Assembly (NCBI RefSeq): GCF_009730915.1
Contig: NC_052486.1
Location: 22,659,589 to 22,723,588, forward strand
DNA: 64,000 nt
Source of the DNA: Dioscorea cayenensis subsp. rotundata
Taxonomy: Eukaryota > Streptophyta > Magnoliopsida > Dioscoreales > Dioscoreaceae
Direction: 5' to 3'
Part shown: piece by piece, positions 1-17,928 of the stretch
How the letters are laid out: every line of letters starts with the position of its first letter
Position numbering within the stretch: the stretch's first letter is position 1
Notes under the pieces: generated by a model
Told to the model about the DNA's origin: nothing
What the model saw: only the letters and a program-made list of their open reading frames with translations
Databases searched by the model: none
Made by a program: the position numbers and the translations under genes

Positions 1-410
1 ATAACAAGATATAGGAACAAAAAGCTTACTTCCGGCTCTCCCATAAAGATTCTAGCTTGTGTTTAGGTCTTATGTCACTTCGGACGTTGAAATTTTACTA
101 GATTCCTCAACACGAGGTCCTAAAAACTTCAGATTACGACGAATGATTGTTATAAAGTCTTCTAACTTCCCTTTAAAAGATAACAATACAGTAAAGAACA
201 AGGATAAAAGTATCCGATCAAATTTCAAGATAATAACATTGTTAATTTTTGTAACTTTTTCAAAGATTTTGAAGTTAAAATAAAAACTTAACTTGGGGTT
301 TCATATGCAAATTCATAAAGTTATGCAATGTAATTTTAATATTGTGAGGGTATAAATGAAAAATTAGAAATAAAGTGAATATAAGGGGGTTATATGTAAA
401 AAGTTCGAAC
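1..410. other. AT-rich flank, no gene seen
   Basis: AT-rich sequence upstream of the eL43 gene. The short open frames here have no recognisable motif and no coding character. Nothing else is supported. Confidence 0.5.
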
Positions 411-414
411 GCTC

Positions 415-472
415 TATATATAAACACAGAATCACTCTTCGATGCTGAGACTCTTGTTTGCATCTAGGGTTT
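415..472 (+). promoter_or_regulatory. TATA box and telo-box of the eL43 gene
   Basis: A TATATATAAA-type TATA box lies at about 415-424, roughly 75 bases upstream of the initiator ATG at 498. A TAGGGTTT telo-box follows at 465-472. The telo-box is a known element of plant ribosomal-protein and translation-factor promoters and 5' leaders, which fits the downstream gene. Transcription start is inferred, not seen. Confidence 0.6.
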
Positions 473-497
473 CCACAGCTCCCGCCTCCTCGAAACA

Positions 498-2334
<1,837 letters not shown>

Positions 2335-2982
2335 ACAACCTCCTTCTTAAGTCACTTGCAATGCCTTTATGTTATCTGAGTTTGTTCTGTGTTCCTGCTC
2401 TAAGTTTATACACCTATGTCTGTCATTGAGTTTTAATTTGCATTTCATCTGAAACTCTGAATTTTGGAAGTCATTTTATTTTGAAAAGGGTTGTGATCAT
2501 ATGAAACCCCAAGAAAACCCCTAATGTTATATATATATATATATATATGTGCGTAACTAAAATTATTATTAATATAAAGTAGCAATAAAACTATAAAATC
2601 AGGGCTGGAATGGCAGTACCTACAGCATTGCCATACCTAAATTAGATATATAAATCAAACGATGCCAGCTGATTGAATTGCCTCCAGGCTGCCAAAAAAG
2701 TCTTTAATAAAAGGAATGCTACCTCACACCAATTAATTTTTCAGACTGATACACAGGCTGTATAGGCATTGCAGACTTGCAGTTGCAGAATAAGCATAAG
2801 AAATATCTTTTTGATTGAACAACAACAACAACAACAATAGGTAGGTGCATTTGAAGCATTTCCTCAATACACTACCATAGATATACATATATGTATATAT
2901 AGATGAGTTTTGACATAGCATTCTTCGTCACTTGAATCTCCCTTTTCACAATTCCACCTTTGCGTTGCGAGGGTCTCTAGCA
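2335..2982. other. Intergenic region between convergent genes
   Basis: Contains the 3' ends of the eL43 gene (+) and the CK2 beta gene (-), which converge here. A (TA)n microsatellite lies at about 2527-2549, a (CAA)n run at 2819-2835, and a short TA-rich palindromic patch near 2880-2905. No gene was seen. Confidence 0.5.
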
Positions 2983-7442
<4,460 letters not shown>

Positions 7443-7499
7443 CTTCTGATTCAGATCCGGCCACAATTCCTTCAAGAAACAGCTTGATCTGCTCGTCCC

Positions 7500-8638
7500 G
7501 CCATCCCAAAGGCGAAATCTAGGGTTCTAAGAGGCGAAAACGAGGAAATTGAAAGGAAATCAAGGATCTAAGAGGGAGAATTGGGAGGAGTTCTCTCGAT
7601 GGGAAGAGGGAGAAGCCCTCCTCTCAGAGGGATTGGGACTGAAGGGTGGCCTCGTAATTTTAGAGAAAGTTGAGGTTTCAAATGGTATCGAACGCTCTCT
7701 CGGATCGGATCAACACGATATTTTTCATCACTTGAGGATCCGCAACCCGTTAAGGTAAACGGATTCGGGTTTGCTAGTTTGCGGGTTCACGGGTGCACCA
7801 ATAGGTGGTGATTATTATTAATTTTAGAAAATTGCTTGCATATAAATACAAGTACTCAAAAAATATATATATATATTCTTATATATAATTTTCACATTTA
7901 TTACTTTGTTTTTTAATTTATAATTAACAATTAATTTGAAATTTTTTATGATTTTTTTAAAACTAATATAAATGTAGAGTTAATTTATCAACTGACATAA
8001 AAAGAATATATTATCTGGAAAATATGGTTAAAGAGATGAGAGTATTTATAGAGTATTTTAAAAATTTTATGTAAATGATGAAAAAAACTGTAAATTTTTT
8101 TATATTTAATCTTATTTATTTTTTATGAATAATTTTATGTTTTTCATGCTGCTTTCTCTTGATATTTTATATTGAAAAATCTAATTAAAATTAAATAAAT
8201 ATCATTTTTTATGTGAAATTTATGATTATGTTATTATCCCAACAGTAGAGAAGAGAAAAAAAAATTAAATTTAAAACTGAAATTTTATTAATTAAACAGC
8301 TAAAAAAAAGGAATTAAAATCTCAGACATAAGTCACATAATTAATATTATGCACCTGCAAAAATCTAATTCAAAAATTAAAAATTAATGTTACTCCTTGA
8401 CTAAGTTTTTTTTCATCATTTTAATCTGAAACCTTAGTAGCAACACACACAACAACATGAAATTAATCTTGACTTTCAATTGAAGAAATAAAAAATCACA
8501 TGTACATAAAAATCTCATAACACCAATTAACTAGCAAATCAATTGTCAGGTTGTGAGATTTTCTCCTATTTTTTTCACTCTATTGATGCAGAAATTCTCA
8601 ATGCTTTGCAGATATGAACTCCTGGAATAAGATTATCT
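7500..8638. other. CK2 beta upstream region and AT-rich intergenic DNA
   Basis: Bases 7500-7760 hold the 5' leader and proximal promoter of the CK2 beta gene, GC-richer, with a CTAGGGTT element near 7518-7526. From about 7800 the sequence becomes very AT-rich with no coding signal until the last exon of the CBL gene. Confidence 0.45.
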
Positions 8639-11600
8639 TCAAGTGGCATCATCATCGTCAACCTTGGAATTAAATACAAAACTCGGGAAAGAAGTTGTTA
8701 ATTCCCTACAGAATTCGAAAAAAAAAAAAAGATGTTAGATTACAAGCATGAACATCTTTCAAAAGTTGGTAGTTTGTTTAACAATCAATAGCAAAATATA
8801 AATACAAAATCACATGGCATATAAAAATGCAAGAACTTCAAGGCTGTGTATTCTTTTCATACCTGAGACAAGGAATTGTCATTATTTTCAACAATGATGG
8901 ACTCCGGGAAACCAACTCTTGCCATTCTAATTTGTCGATCTTCTCATCGTGATTTATATCAGCCTCTGAAAACGTCTGGCCAAAGGAAATACTTTTAATA
9001 ATGGAAGGTTTTCAATAAATGAAGTTATAAATTTGATGTATGACTTTTGCTACCTTATCCAAAATCATTTCAATAATGTCATCAGACAATTTCATTTCCG
9101 ATTCGCATAATAGTGCAAGTAGCATCTGCTTGACCTGTAAAATCAGACTAGTCTTGTGAGTAACAACGCATAGATATCTGCATGATAAATTCACATATTT
9201 CCTTTGTCTTCAAAAATGATTTTGTAATCAATACATCAACCTGGACATTATCTTAAAATTGGAGCTTCATGAATTTTTTAATATGCATCTTCAGGATCAT
9301 ACAATCAATGAATGATGAACAAATTCAATAATATAATGTTACTGATAAGCACTGTGATTCTATGGCCATATCGAAACAAAACAAAGTATTGAACTTATTT
9401 ACACACTATCTCACGATATGAAAAAGTTGCTCAGATATGTTTGTCGTCAGTTCAAATTTGAAGATTCAGCATGAAATAATTTAATAAAGTAAATGGCCAT
9501 ATTAAAAAAGTTTTTTAGTCCACAACAAGTCCTATCAAGCTTAGGGCCTTTTCAGAGAAGGTTGAAGCATAATGACTATCATATATGCAAATTAAAGATT
9601 TTTCTATGATTCGGAATTTAAGAAACAGATGAAAATTATAACTTATAAAAGGATAATCCAACTGATATAACAGCACACGAGAAGTGTTTCAGGTTACCTC
9701 ATTCCGTTCAATAAATCCCGTATCATCTAGATCATATAGTTTGAATGCAACTGCAGATTAATGCAGAACTTTAATAACAAATAAAATAAATTCACTAATT
9801 TATCTAATCATTAAACAATCAATGCAACTTACAATCAACTTTATCTTCATGAGGAGCATTTGGGTGGAATACATTGAGTGCTCGAACAAAATCTTCAAAA
9901 TCAATGGCTCCATTTCGCTTGACATCAAATAAGTCAAATATCTGAAATCAAAATAAAATGATGGTGTCAAGGAACAAATCCCAATTTCAAGAAGCTACTA
10001 AACACTATCAAAGAACCAAAAAATGGTCATAGCATGAGAGAATGAAAGGACTGATCTCCATACTTTTATTATCTACTTTTCACCTTCTCAAATTAAAAAA
10101 ACAGATGGATATGCAACATCCATCAAACATCCATCAAATATAATGTATAAAACCAAAGACAATCATCAAACAGCTACCAATGGGCATGAGAAGCAAAGGT
10201 CTGGTCAATAAAAAAAAAACATTGAGGAAAAGCCATTCCTTCAGGAAAAAAAAGTTACTTATGTGGAGCATAGAACTCTTGGAGCATAGAACTCTTGTCT
10301 TCTTGGAGCATGTGAGTAATATCTGATTTATCTTAAAAAAAACATGAAGAAAAAAGTCTGGCTCCTCATCTTTCTCTGGTGATGTTCAAAGATTATTTAT
10401 TATGTGGTTCACTATATCCCCCACCTACATGGTTTGGGGTGGACTGATTCAGTGGATCAAAGATTCAGTTTTCACAAACTCCCTTTTTTTTTCCAATGTG
10501 GAGAAGCCACCACCACTCACACAACCACTAAATACTCGACCATGCTTCGAGAGAGAGCCCGCATGGGAAATAAACTCAAATACCATCTCACTATTGCATC
10601 AGTGGTACTTTTCACAAACTTCATCTCGAATTTTTAAAACCACCTGGTCTTATTTAACTTCTTTCAGAGATGACACAGGTATGTCATTTAATTGATGGAC
10701 CAGAAATACCAGGCCAAAAGCAGTTGTAGGCTATTTAATACAGCACTTCTACTTCATATAAAACAGCCCATTACCAATAAAGGTTGAGTTGAAATCTGAT
10801 GAATTAAATAAAAAGAAGATGGGTTTCGATATCATCTAGAAACCACTTTAATGCATGCAAAGGACCAAAAAAATAAATAGGACCTAGTTACTCCACAAAT
10901 CACAGAAATATAAGCAAGATACAAAGAGATTAATAAACATAATACCCTGTTTACGAAGATATTCGGCTTTCTGTCCTTAAAAAAAGCAAGATGAAAGTCT
11001 TCCTGCATAAAAAATAAAAACAAAATCTCAAATATTTTAAATAGAGCAATACATCAAAGGTAAATTTAGATAGGGAACTCAAGAACAGAAACATACAAAT
11101 ATTTAAAGCTAAGAAATAGCAGACAAGATTATCTCAGACAATCACCAACTTTCAGAAATCCTAAAACAGGATCACCATGATAACATGTACATTTAATATC
11201 TTTTACCTTGCTCACCAAACCATCTTTAGACAAAGTACGGCTGATGCTCTTGAACAGCTCAAAAAGTGCTTCGATTTCACTCACGCTGACTATAAAACAA
11301 CACAGCATTTAGATAGAACCCACTAAAATCGATAATATATAAACATTAGGATTATATTAGTTAGTTTCAGTACAAGCGCTGGTGATACATCAAGCAAATG
11401 ACTATCTAATGGTTCATAATCATTCTCTATCATTGATTTTTTACTGATATACAAACATAAAGTAGGTCACAAGACAAACCAAATAACACAAAATTATCCA
11501 CTATTACCCCATATGTTAGAACAACTGCATTACTGAAATGCCCATTACCGTAAGACAATCTGTTGATTTATCCACAGCTCTAAAAAAATGTGCCATGAAA

Positions 11601-11905
11601 TTCAAAACAAACAGGCTAAATTGAGTTCAATGAACCACAAATTAGTGTCAATTTAGCCAAAAATACTGTTTTTGGCAAAGAACATGCAATCCAAATTACT
11701 ACACTACAGAATTCCAGCAATGATCTGTATCCCTAAATTCAAACAATTAGCACAAAATGACTCCAAAAAGTCCAAATTGAATCGAATACAAGAAAAATCA
11801 ATAAAGTTCAAAGTTTTAGGGGTTTACAATCAGTTTCTGAAGCAAGACTGATAGGATCCTCGCATCCAGGAATTCCCTTGAAGATTTAGATGGAAAACAG
11901 CCCAT
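8639..11905 (-). CDS. CBL1: Calcineurin B-like calcium sensor, CBL1/CBL9 type, with a 1-base lesion in exon 1
   Basis: EF-hand calcium sensor that recruits CIPK kinases to the plasma membrane. Eight exons: 11905-11828, 11289-11207, 11002-10946, 9941-9833, 9750-9698, 9134-9054, 8975-8863 and 8705-8639. All introns are GT-AG, and phases match from exon 2 onward. The N-terminus [12 protein letters not shown] carries the Gly2 myristoylation and Cys3 palmitoylation signature of CBL1/9. EF-hand segments include [16 protein letters not shown] and [14 protein letters not shown]. The C-terminal FPSF motif holds the Ser that CIPKs phosphorylate. Coding bases total 641; one more would give 213 aa, exactly the length of Arabidopsis CBL1. 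The missing base lies near 11868-11870, between SREF and [12 protein letters not shown], where the frame shifts by -1; the second frame has no upstream ATG. Either a sequence error or a very recent pseudogene; everything downstream is conserved. Confidence 0.88.
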
Positions 11906-12189
11906 TCACCTCCAATTTTCAATCCCCCCGCTACCGATTAAACTTCCTCGAAATCTCAAACTCAATCTCCTTCTCCAAACCCCAAAATCAACCCAAACGA
12001 TAAACACAACCATAAACAAAATTAGAAGAGAACTCACACGAAATCAAGATTGGGGATTCAATTAAAGGCACCGAATTCGAACAAAACTCAGAGATCTTTG
12101 GAGAAAAACCTCAATCCAACGTGAGATCAATTGGTATCAATTAAACCCTAATTCTAGCTAAGAAAAAAAAAACGCCAGCGTGGAAATTT

Positions 12190-13130
12190 TGGGCATGAAT
12201 AGTGCCGTATATTATATAAAGACTGGACGGTGAGGATTGTCTCGAGATATGGAATTTAAAATCGGACGGTAATGATTCTAAGTAGTCAAACGTGGCGAAA
12301 TCTTATTGGTTCAGAGCTTCTCAGAATTGAAACCGCGTGGTGGCGGTTAAACAACACGGCTTTCTAAACTTGGCTTAATCATTTAAATATTTTTAAAAAG
12401 AACTTTTTTGCAGATAGACCCTATGAAATTATAAATTTCCAATTATATCTACCATTATTTTCTGCTTGTCCACCTTTATCAAAATAATAATATTAATCAT
12501 ATTTAAAATCAATAACAATAAAAATTTCACTATTGTGGTTCATCAAATTTTAAAAAAATAAAATTCAAATAGTTACTATATATATATATATTGTGACAAA
12601 GTCGGAAAAAACATGACTCAGAAAATGAATTATAATTTAAAGATGTTTCGAATTTGAGACCTCTCAATTACAAATATAAATAGTTACAAGGGACTAGCCC
12701 ATAGTTTCTTTATAATTTTATATACATATAACAATAAAAAATCATGTTTTAATAAATTTATATGAATTTTTTCCCGGTAAAAATTACTTCCTTTTCTCTT
12801 AGAATTTATTTATATAATCTTAAAGATAATGTTAACGAATAATAATGAAAATTGCTTGCGAAGTCTTTTTAGTATGATTTCATAAAAATCATGTTATTTA
12901 TATATTTTTACTGTTAAAGCCAAATAATAAATTTGATTGAATAGGGGTTGATCTGTATTTTATTTATTTACTTATTTATTTCATCAAGGATGATGAATAA
13001 AGTGAGGATGGTAAAGGAATAGTTTTTTTAAAATTAATAATTAATATTGTATTTGGAGGATAATTTAAAAACTGATAATAATACTAATATCTTATTATAG
13101 TTTTTATTATTTGTTTAATCTACTATCTTT
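12190..13130. other. Divergent intergenic region between the CBL and SnRK2 genes
   Basis: The CBL 5' leader and promoter occupy roughly 11906-12360; part is probably a 5'-UTR intron. The rest to 13130 is AT-rich with a (TA)n run near 12581-12591 and no coding signal. The two genes are transcribed away from each other, 2.0 kb apart ATG to ATG. Confidence 0.45.
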
Positions 13131-13159
13131 CTACTAGAATTAAAATAAAAATTATATTT

Positions 13160-13790
13160 TTACTCGTCTTATCACAGAATTTAAAACTAATTTCTGACTA
13201 AAATAAAAAAAATTGAAAATGAAATCAAACTTAAAAAATAAAAATTAATATTAATTATTTCACATATTAATAAGATTTCAATCAGGATTAAAATTTAGAA
13301 TTATCTATGATTCCGAACCCACATGAAATTTAATTATATAACAAGGATCTCTTTGTAATTATATAGATTTAGAGGGGCTTAAAATAAGAATTTTATTTTT
13401 ACTAGGACCTGTCTTATCACAGAATTTAAAACAAATTTCTGACTAAATTTAAAAAATTGAAAATGAAATCAAACTTAAAAAAATAAATATTAATATTAAT
13501 TATTTCACATATTATTAAGATTTCAATCAGGATTAAAATTTAGTACTAACTATGCCACATGAAATTTAATTATATAAATTTAGAGGGCTTAAAATGAGAA
13601 TTCCATGTTTACTAGGACTTGTCTTATCACAGAATTTAAAACTAATTTCTGACTAAAATTAAAATAATGAAAATTAAATCAAATTTAAATAAGATTTCGA
13701 TCAGGATTAAAATTTAGAACTAACTATGATTATTAGTTAAATAACAACGATCTCTTTGTAATTATATAGATTTAGAGGGTCTTTAGAGAA
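13160..13790. repeat. Three direct repeats upstream of the SnRK2 gene
   Basis: A unit beginning CTTATCACAGAATTTAAAAC recurs at about 13170, 13411 and 13621, so the spacings are near 241 and 210 bases. Each copy continues through TTTCTGACTAAA, then AGATTTC with ATCAGGATTAAAATTTAG, and an end like GATCTCTTTGTAATTATA with ATTTAGAGGG. The third copy is shortened by internal deletion. The array ends within about 20 bases of the SnRK2 TATA box. Confidence 0.75.
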
Positions 13791-13804
13791 AAAAAGCACG
13801 AAAC

Positions 13805-13814
13805 TATATATAAA
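13805..13814 (+). promoter_or_regulatory. TATA box of the SnRK2 gene
   Basis: TATATATAAA lies about 100 bases before the ATG at 13915, just downstream of the direct-repeat array. Position and sequence fit a core promoter; activity is inferred. Confidence 0.55.
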
Positions 13815-13914
13815 AAGGCAATCTTGCGCCGCAATCGAAGAAAAGCTCTTTTATTCTTTGCGAGTTTCTCTGCGTCTTTGCGTCGTCTCTGCTCAATTGG
13901 TGGTGCTTTTGGAG

Positions 13915-16900
13915 ATGGAGGAGGAGAGGTTCGAGCCGCTGAGGTGCCTTGGGACAGGGACATCATCGGTGGCGAGGCTTGTGAAGGATAAGAAGACCGA
14001 TGAGCTCGTTGCTATCAAGTATATTGAGAGGGGGAAGAAGGTATTGCGATTAATTTTAGTTTTGTTGCTAGAATTGATGTTTGTTTTGATTTTTATTGTT
14101 ATTTTTATGTAATTTGTTTGTTTTTGTGTTGATTTTGTTTCTGGGTTTTGTTTTGATTTTGATTTGGGAGTGTTAATTATGTGTAATTTCTTCTCTTTTT
14201 CAGCCTGGTTTTGGAGTCAGTTTCGTGAATTCTTTGTGTGTGAGAGAGGAAAAGAGCCTTTGAAATTGAAAATTTTACTTTTTTTTTGTCGGGGGGCTGA
14301 AATTTAGGTTTTGGCTTTGGATCGTATAAAGTTTATTCTTATTTGGATTTTGGGATGAAAAGCATAGTGGGAAAGATGAAGTTATTCAAAGAACATTCTC
14401 TTTTTGGCTTAAAATCATTTTCTTTTCTCTTTTGATGGTTTGATGATGGTTTGCCTTATATATATATATATATATCTTTTCCCAAAAGCAACAAGCGCTG
14501 TGAATGACTTTATGTGGTGCACCATAAGTAACTTGAAAGACCCTTTGCCATACAACTCTGGAGAAGAGGGTATCTAGGCCTGAAACAGTACACAAACATA
14601 ATTACTACATTATTGCTACAGAATTTTTAATGCCCTATGCATGGATCCAACCTTGTACCTCACCCATGCACTGATTTGCAACAACCAGTGGGCTTAGGTT
14701 TGATAGTTTGAAATTCTTATGTAAGAAAAAAAAAGTTTTCTTGTGGTGCAATAAAAACTGCCAATCTTGATGTGGAGTAAAGAAGATACTGTTTCCCTAG
14801 GGTAACTGCAGGAAACTGTTGGAATATTTTTAGACAATAACCTAAAGTCTTGTTTTTCTTTAATATGATCAATTTTATAAGTGATCTCCTGGTTTGTGGT
14901 TGATAAGAGTGTTTCCTTTAGGTATGAAAGCACAATATGTTCAAAAAAATGGGATAAATTCTCTGCTTTAGATCCTGAAATCACTCAATATGTTGCTTAA
15001 ATAGTTTTTTGATTTACATCAAAACGTGGAGAAGTTATTTTAGAGGACCTTTTATTCTTCTTTCTATTGTGTTTAACATCCTCATTATTATTTTCTGACC
15101 TTCTATTTGGTAATTGGCTTCAGATTGATGAAAAAGTACAGAGGGAAATCATTAATCACAGGTCCCTAAGGCATCCCAATATTATCCAGTTTAGAGAGGT
15201 AACTTCAGCTCATTTTATTTGATATTTTTCTTTTTCCAATTTCCCTGTTATTAGTTCAGCAAAAGTTAGTGATGTGATTTCAATGTTGAGACTGTGACTG
15301 TCAATGACTCTAGTTTCATGCCAACTTTTGGAAACCTTTTGATTTCACATGTTTTCACCAAACAGGTGGATCTGCTCATGAACTAATGAAGTAAAATCTT
15401 CATTATGCAATTCATGCTCATGCTACTAGATATTCAAAATTATTCAATCTACATTGTTAGGTTGATATTCTTGTCCTGGTGTTTCTCTGACTTCTGGCAT
15501 TGTTTGGGAAATCTTAACTTTAGTACTGATTTACTGGGTCCTGTTACTTATGCTCAGTTGGTTATAATCTCTGTGTCTACATCAAATTGGTTTGCATTGA
15601 TTATATAAACATTGCAGGTCCTGCTAACACCGACACATCTAGCTATTGTTATGGAATTTGGTGCCGGTGGTGAGCTTTTTGATAGGATATGCTACAACGG
15701 TCAATTTAGTGAGGATGAGGTCAGTTAAAGCCTTTTATTTTCATATTTGATGGATTCGTGTCATGTAATGTCTAATGTCTTTTTTCATGCCTAATCATGC
15801 TCTTCATCTCCTTTAAATCTTCAACAGGCCAGATTTTTCTTTCAGCAGTTGATTTCTGGAGTTAGTTACTGCCACTCACTGGTATATTATTCTGAACTTT
15901 ATGGTGTGATAAAAATAATTGAATTACTGTTTTATGATATAGAAATATGATTTCAGAGTCCTTGTCAACGCAGGAAATATGTCATCGTGATCTTAAACTA
16001 GAAAATATACTCTTGGATGGAGATCCAATTCCGCGTCTCAAAATATGTGACTTTGGTTACTCAAAGGTAATATTTTAAACAAATTTCTTTAGTTTGATTA
16101 ACAGGATGAATGTATAACTCTTGAAACATCGCCTTTGAAATCGCAGTCTGGTTTGTTGCATTCTCAACCAAAATCAACAATAGGTACTCCAGCTTATATA
16201 GCACCTGAGATTCTGGCCATGAAGGAGTATGATGGCAAGGTAATTCATTATTTTATTTGAAATCTTTTTTTGGATGTTACTATCTCTGTATTACATGGTT
16301 GAAATATTGAGACAAACTATGTGCCTAAGCATTTTGAACTAAGCATATATCCAACAAATGACAGGCACCCCTCTAGATAGCTAAATTCTGTAGAAACCTG
16401 CAATTGGAAATGAATTTTTCACTACTTGCTTCTGCAATTCATGATGAATGAGAAGCTCATTGTGATTATAAGTAAAACCAAAGGAGATTTAAAAAAGAAT
16501 TATATACTTTTCAGGTAGTTCAAACATGTAGATTTTTTGCCAGAGTCATAGTCACATTAATTTAATTAAGTTATTGGATGAGACCTGCCTTCTCTTTTAA
16601 TCCCTCTTTCTTTCAAATATCCATTGCTTTTTTTCTAAGCTCAAACTTCATCTCAGATGGCTGATGTTTGGTCTTGCGGTGTCACATTGTTTGTTATGCT
16701 CATTGGTTCATACCCATTTCAAGATCCTGACGATAAGAAAGACATTCGGAGCGCAATCATTGTATGTTCCTGTAACTAAATCCTCTTTTTTTTTAAATAC
16801 AAATTTTAATACAAAGACTGTAACTAAATCCACTTTGATACTTTATTCAACAGAAAATAAAGAATGTCCAGTACTCTTTTCCAGATAATGTGGCTTTATC

Positions 16901-17247
16901 AGCTGAATGTAAAAATCTTATCTCCCGGATATTCGTTGCCGACCCATCCAAGGTCTGTTTCTCATCACTAAAACTACTCATCCTCTTCACTAAATAACAA
17001 AAAATATTACTGATTACTGATTACTGATTGCAATTGAATTACATTGCAGAGGATCACAACAGAAGAAATAAAAAAGCATCCCTGGTTTACAAAGAAGCTG
17101 CCTGAAGAGTTTATGAAAGCTGATGAACCTGACTACAATGATTCAGACATCGACCCGCGCAGTCAGAGTTTAGAAGAAATACTGCACATAATTGAAGAAG
17201 CAAAGAAACCGATCGAAAGTCTTGACAGCACAGATTATGATTACTGA
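13915..17247 (+). CDS. SnRK2 family serine/threonine kinase (SAPK/SRK2)
   Basis: Plant-specific kinase family of osmotic-stress and ABA signalling. Nine exons: 13915-14040, 15124-15198, 15618-15719, 15828-15881, 15974-16066, 16147-16239, 16657-16761, 16854-16952 and 17050-17247. All junctions are in phase, giving 314 aa. Visible kinase elements: catalytic Lys35 (VAIKY), HRDLKLEN at about 123-130, DFGYSK at 145-150, the SnRK2 activation loop [18 protein letters not shown], and [11 protein letters not shown]. The tail has the SnRK2-box-like [17 protein letters not shown] and ends STDYDY. Two oddities: the glycine loop reads LGTGTSSV, with Ser for the third Gly of GxGxxG, and the C-terminal acidic domain is much shorter than in most members (usually about 335-360 aa). 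The acidic, Tyr-ending tail suggests subclass I, tentatively. Confidence 0.93.
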
Positions 17248-17853
17248 ATAACTTGATTTTGTATCATTACATTGCTAGCTGCATATTCTTGTAAATGCTG
17301 TCTTTGTTTATTATGAACATTGATATGCAAAAGTACGGTCTGAACATGCTTGGATTAAATTGTTGTAAATATCATATGACTTTTTCTCTCTTTTGATTGT
17401 TATTTGTTCTCTTCTTAAAGAATGAAGTCTTTATTTCTAAATATATTATCATGAATATTTATAAAGATCTATCATAAACTTAATTTTTAAAATCTTCATT
17501 AAATTAATATTCGATTAAATAACTTCAAATAAAAATTTTCTTTCAAAAACAAAAAAACAAAAAACAATACTATAAAATACTATTATTTTAGTATAAATTA
17601 GGTTCAATTTTTTTTTTGACAGAATACCAAACCATGTTACCTTTTCATTATGGGTCTGAACTTCAATTTGAATAAAAAATAATTATCTAACTTCAATCTT
17701 GTTTTACCAAGTGGTTACTGGGAGATTATGACTTATTTTTTTTTTAAGATTTTGAATAAAAAATAATTATCTAACTTCAATCTGATTTTACCAAGTAGTT
17801 ACCCAGTGAGATTATGACTTATTTTTTTGATAATATAAATGCCAAAAATTCTT
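17248..17853. other. SnRK2 3' flank with a short tandem duplication
   Basis: AT-rich sequence. A block of roughly 80-90 bases containing TAATTATCTAACTTCAATCT, then TTTTACCAAG and GAGATTATGACTTATTTTTT, occurs twice in tandem (about 17671-17750 and 17753-17827). No gene was seen. Confidence 0.6.
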
Positions 17854-17928
17854 TGATCAAGGCAGTGGATTGTGAATCCACCATGCGCGGGTTCAATTCC
17901 CGCCGTTAGCCCATAACAATTCCTATTT
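17854..17928 (+). pseudogene. trnH-GUG: Plastid trnH-GUG fragment in a nuclear plastid insertion
   Basis: The sequence from GATCAAGGCAGTGGATTGTG through the histidine anticodon stem-loop and the T arm (GGGTTCAATTCCCG) to the acceptor end matches the plastid tRNA-His gene as I remember it. The first third of the tRNA (acceptor 5' strand and part of the D arm) is absent, so this is not a functional tRNA. It lies on the plus strand with its 3' end pointing to the rpl2 fragment, as in monocot plastid genomes. The plastid-like sequence appears to run to an AAATAG match near 17923-17928, probably the end of rpl2 and its stop. Confidence 0.85.
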
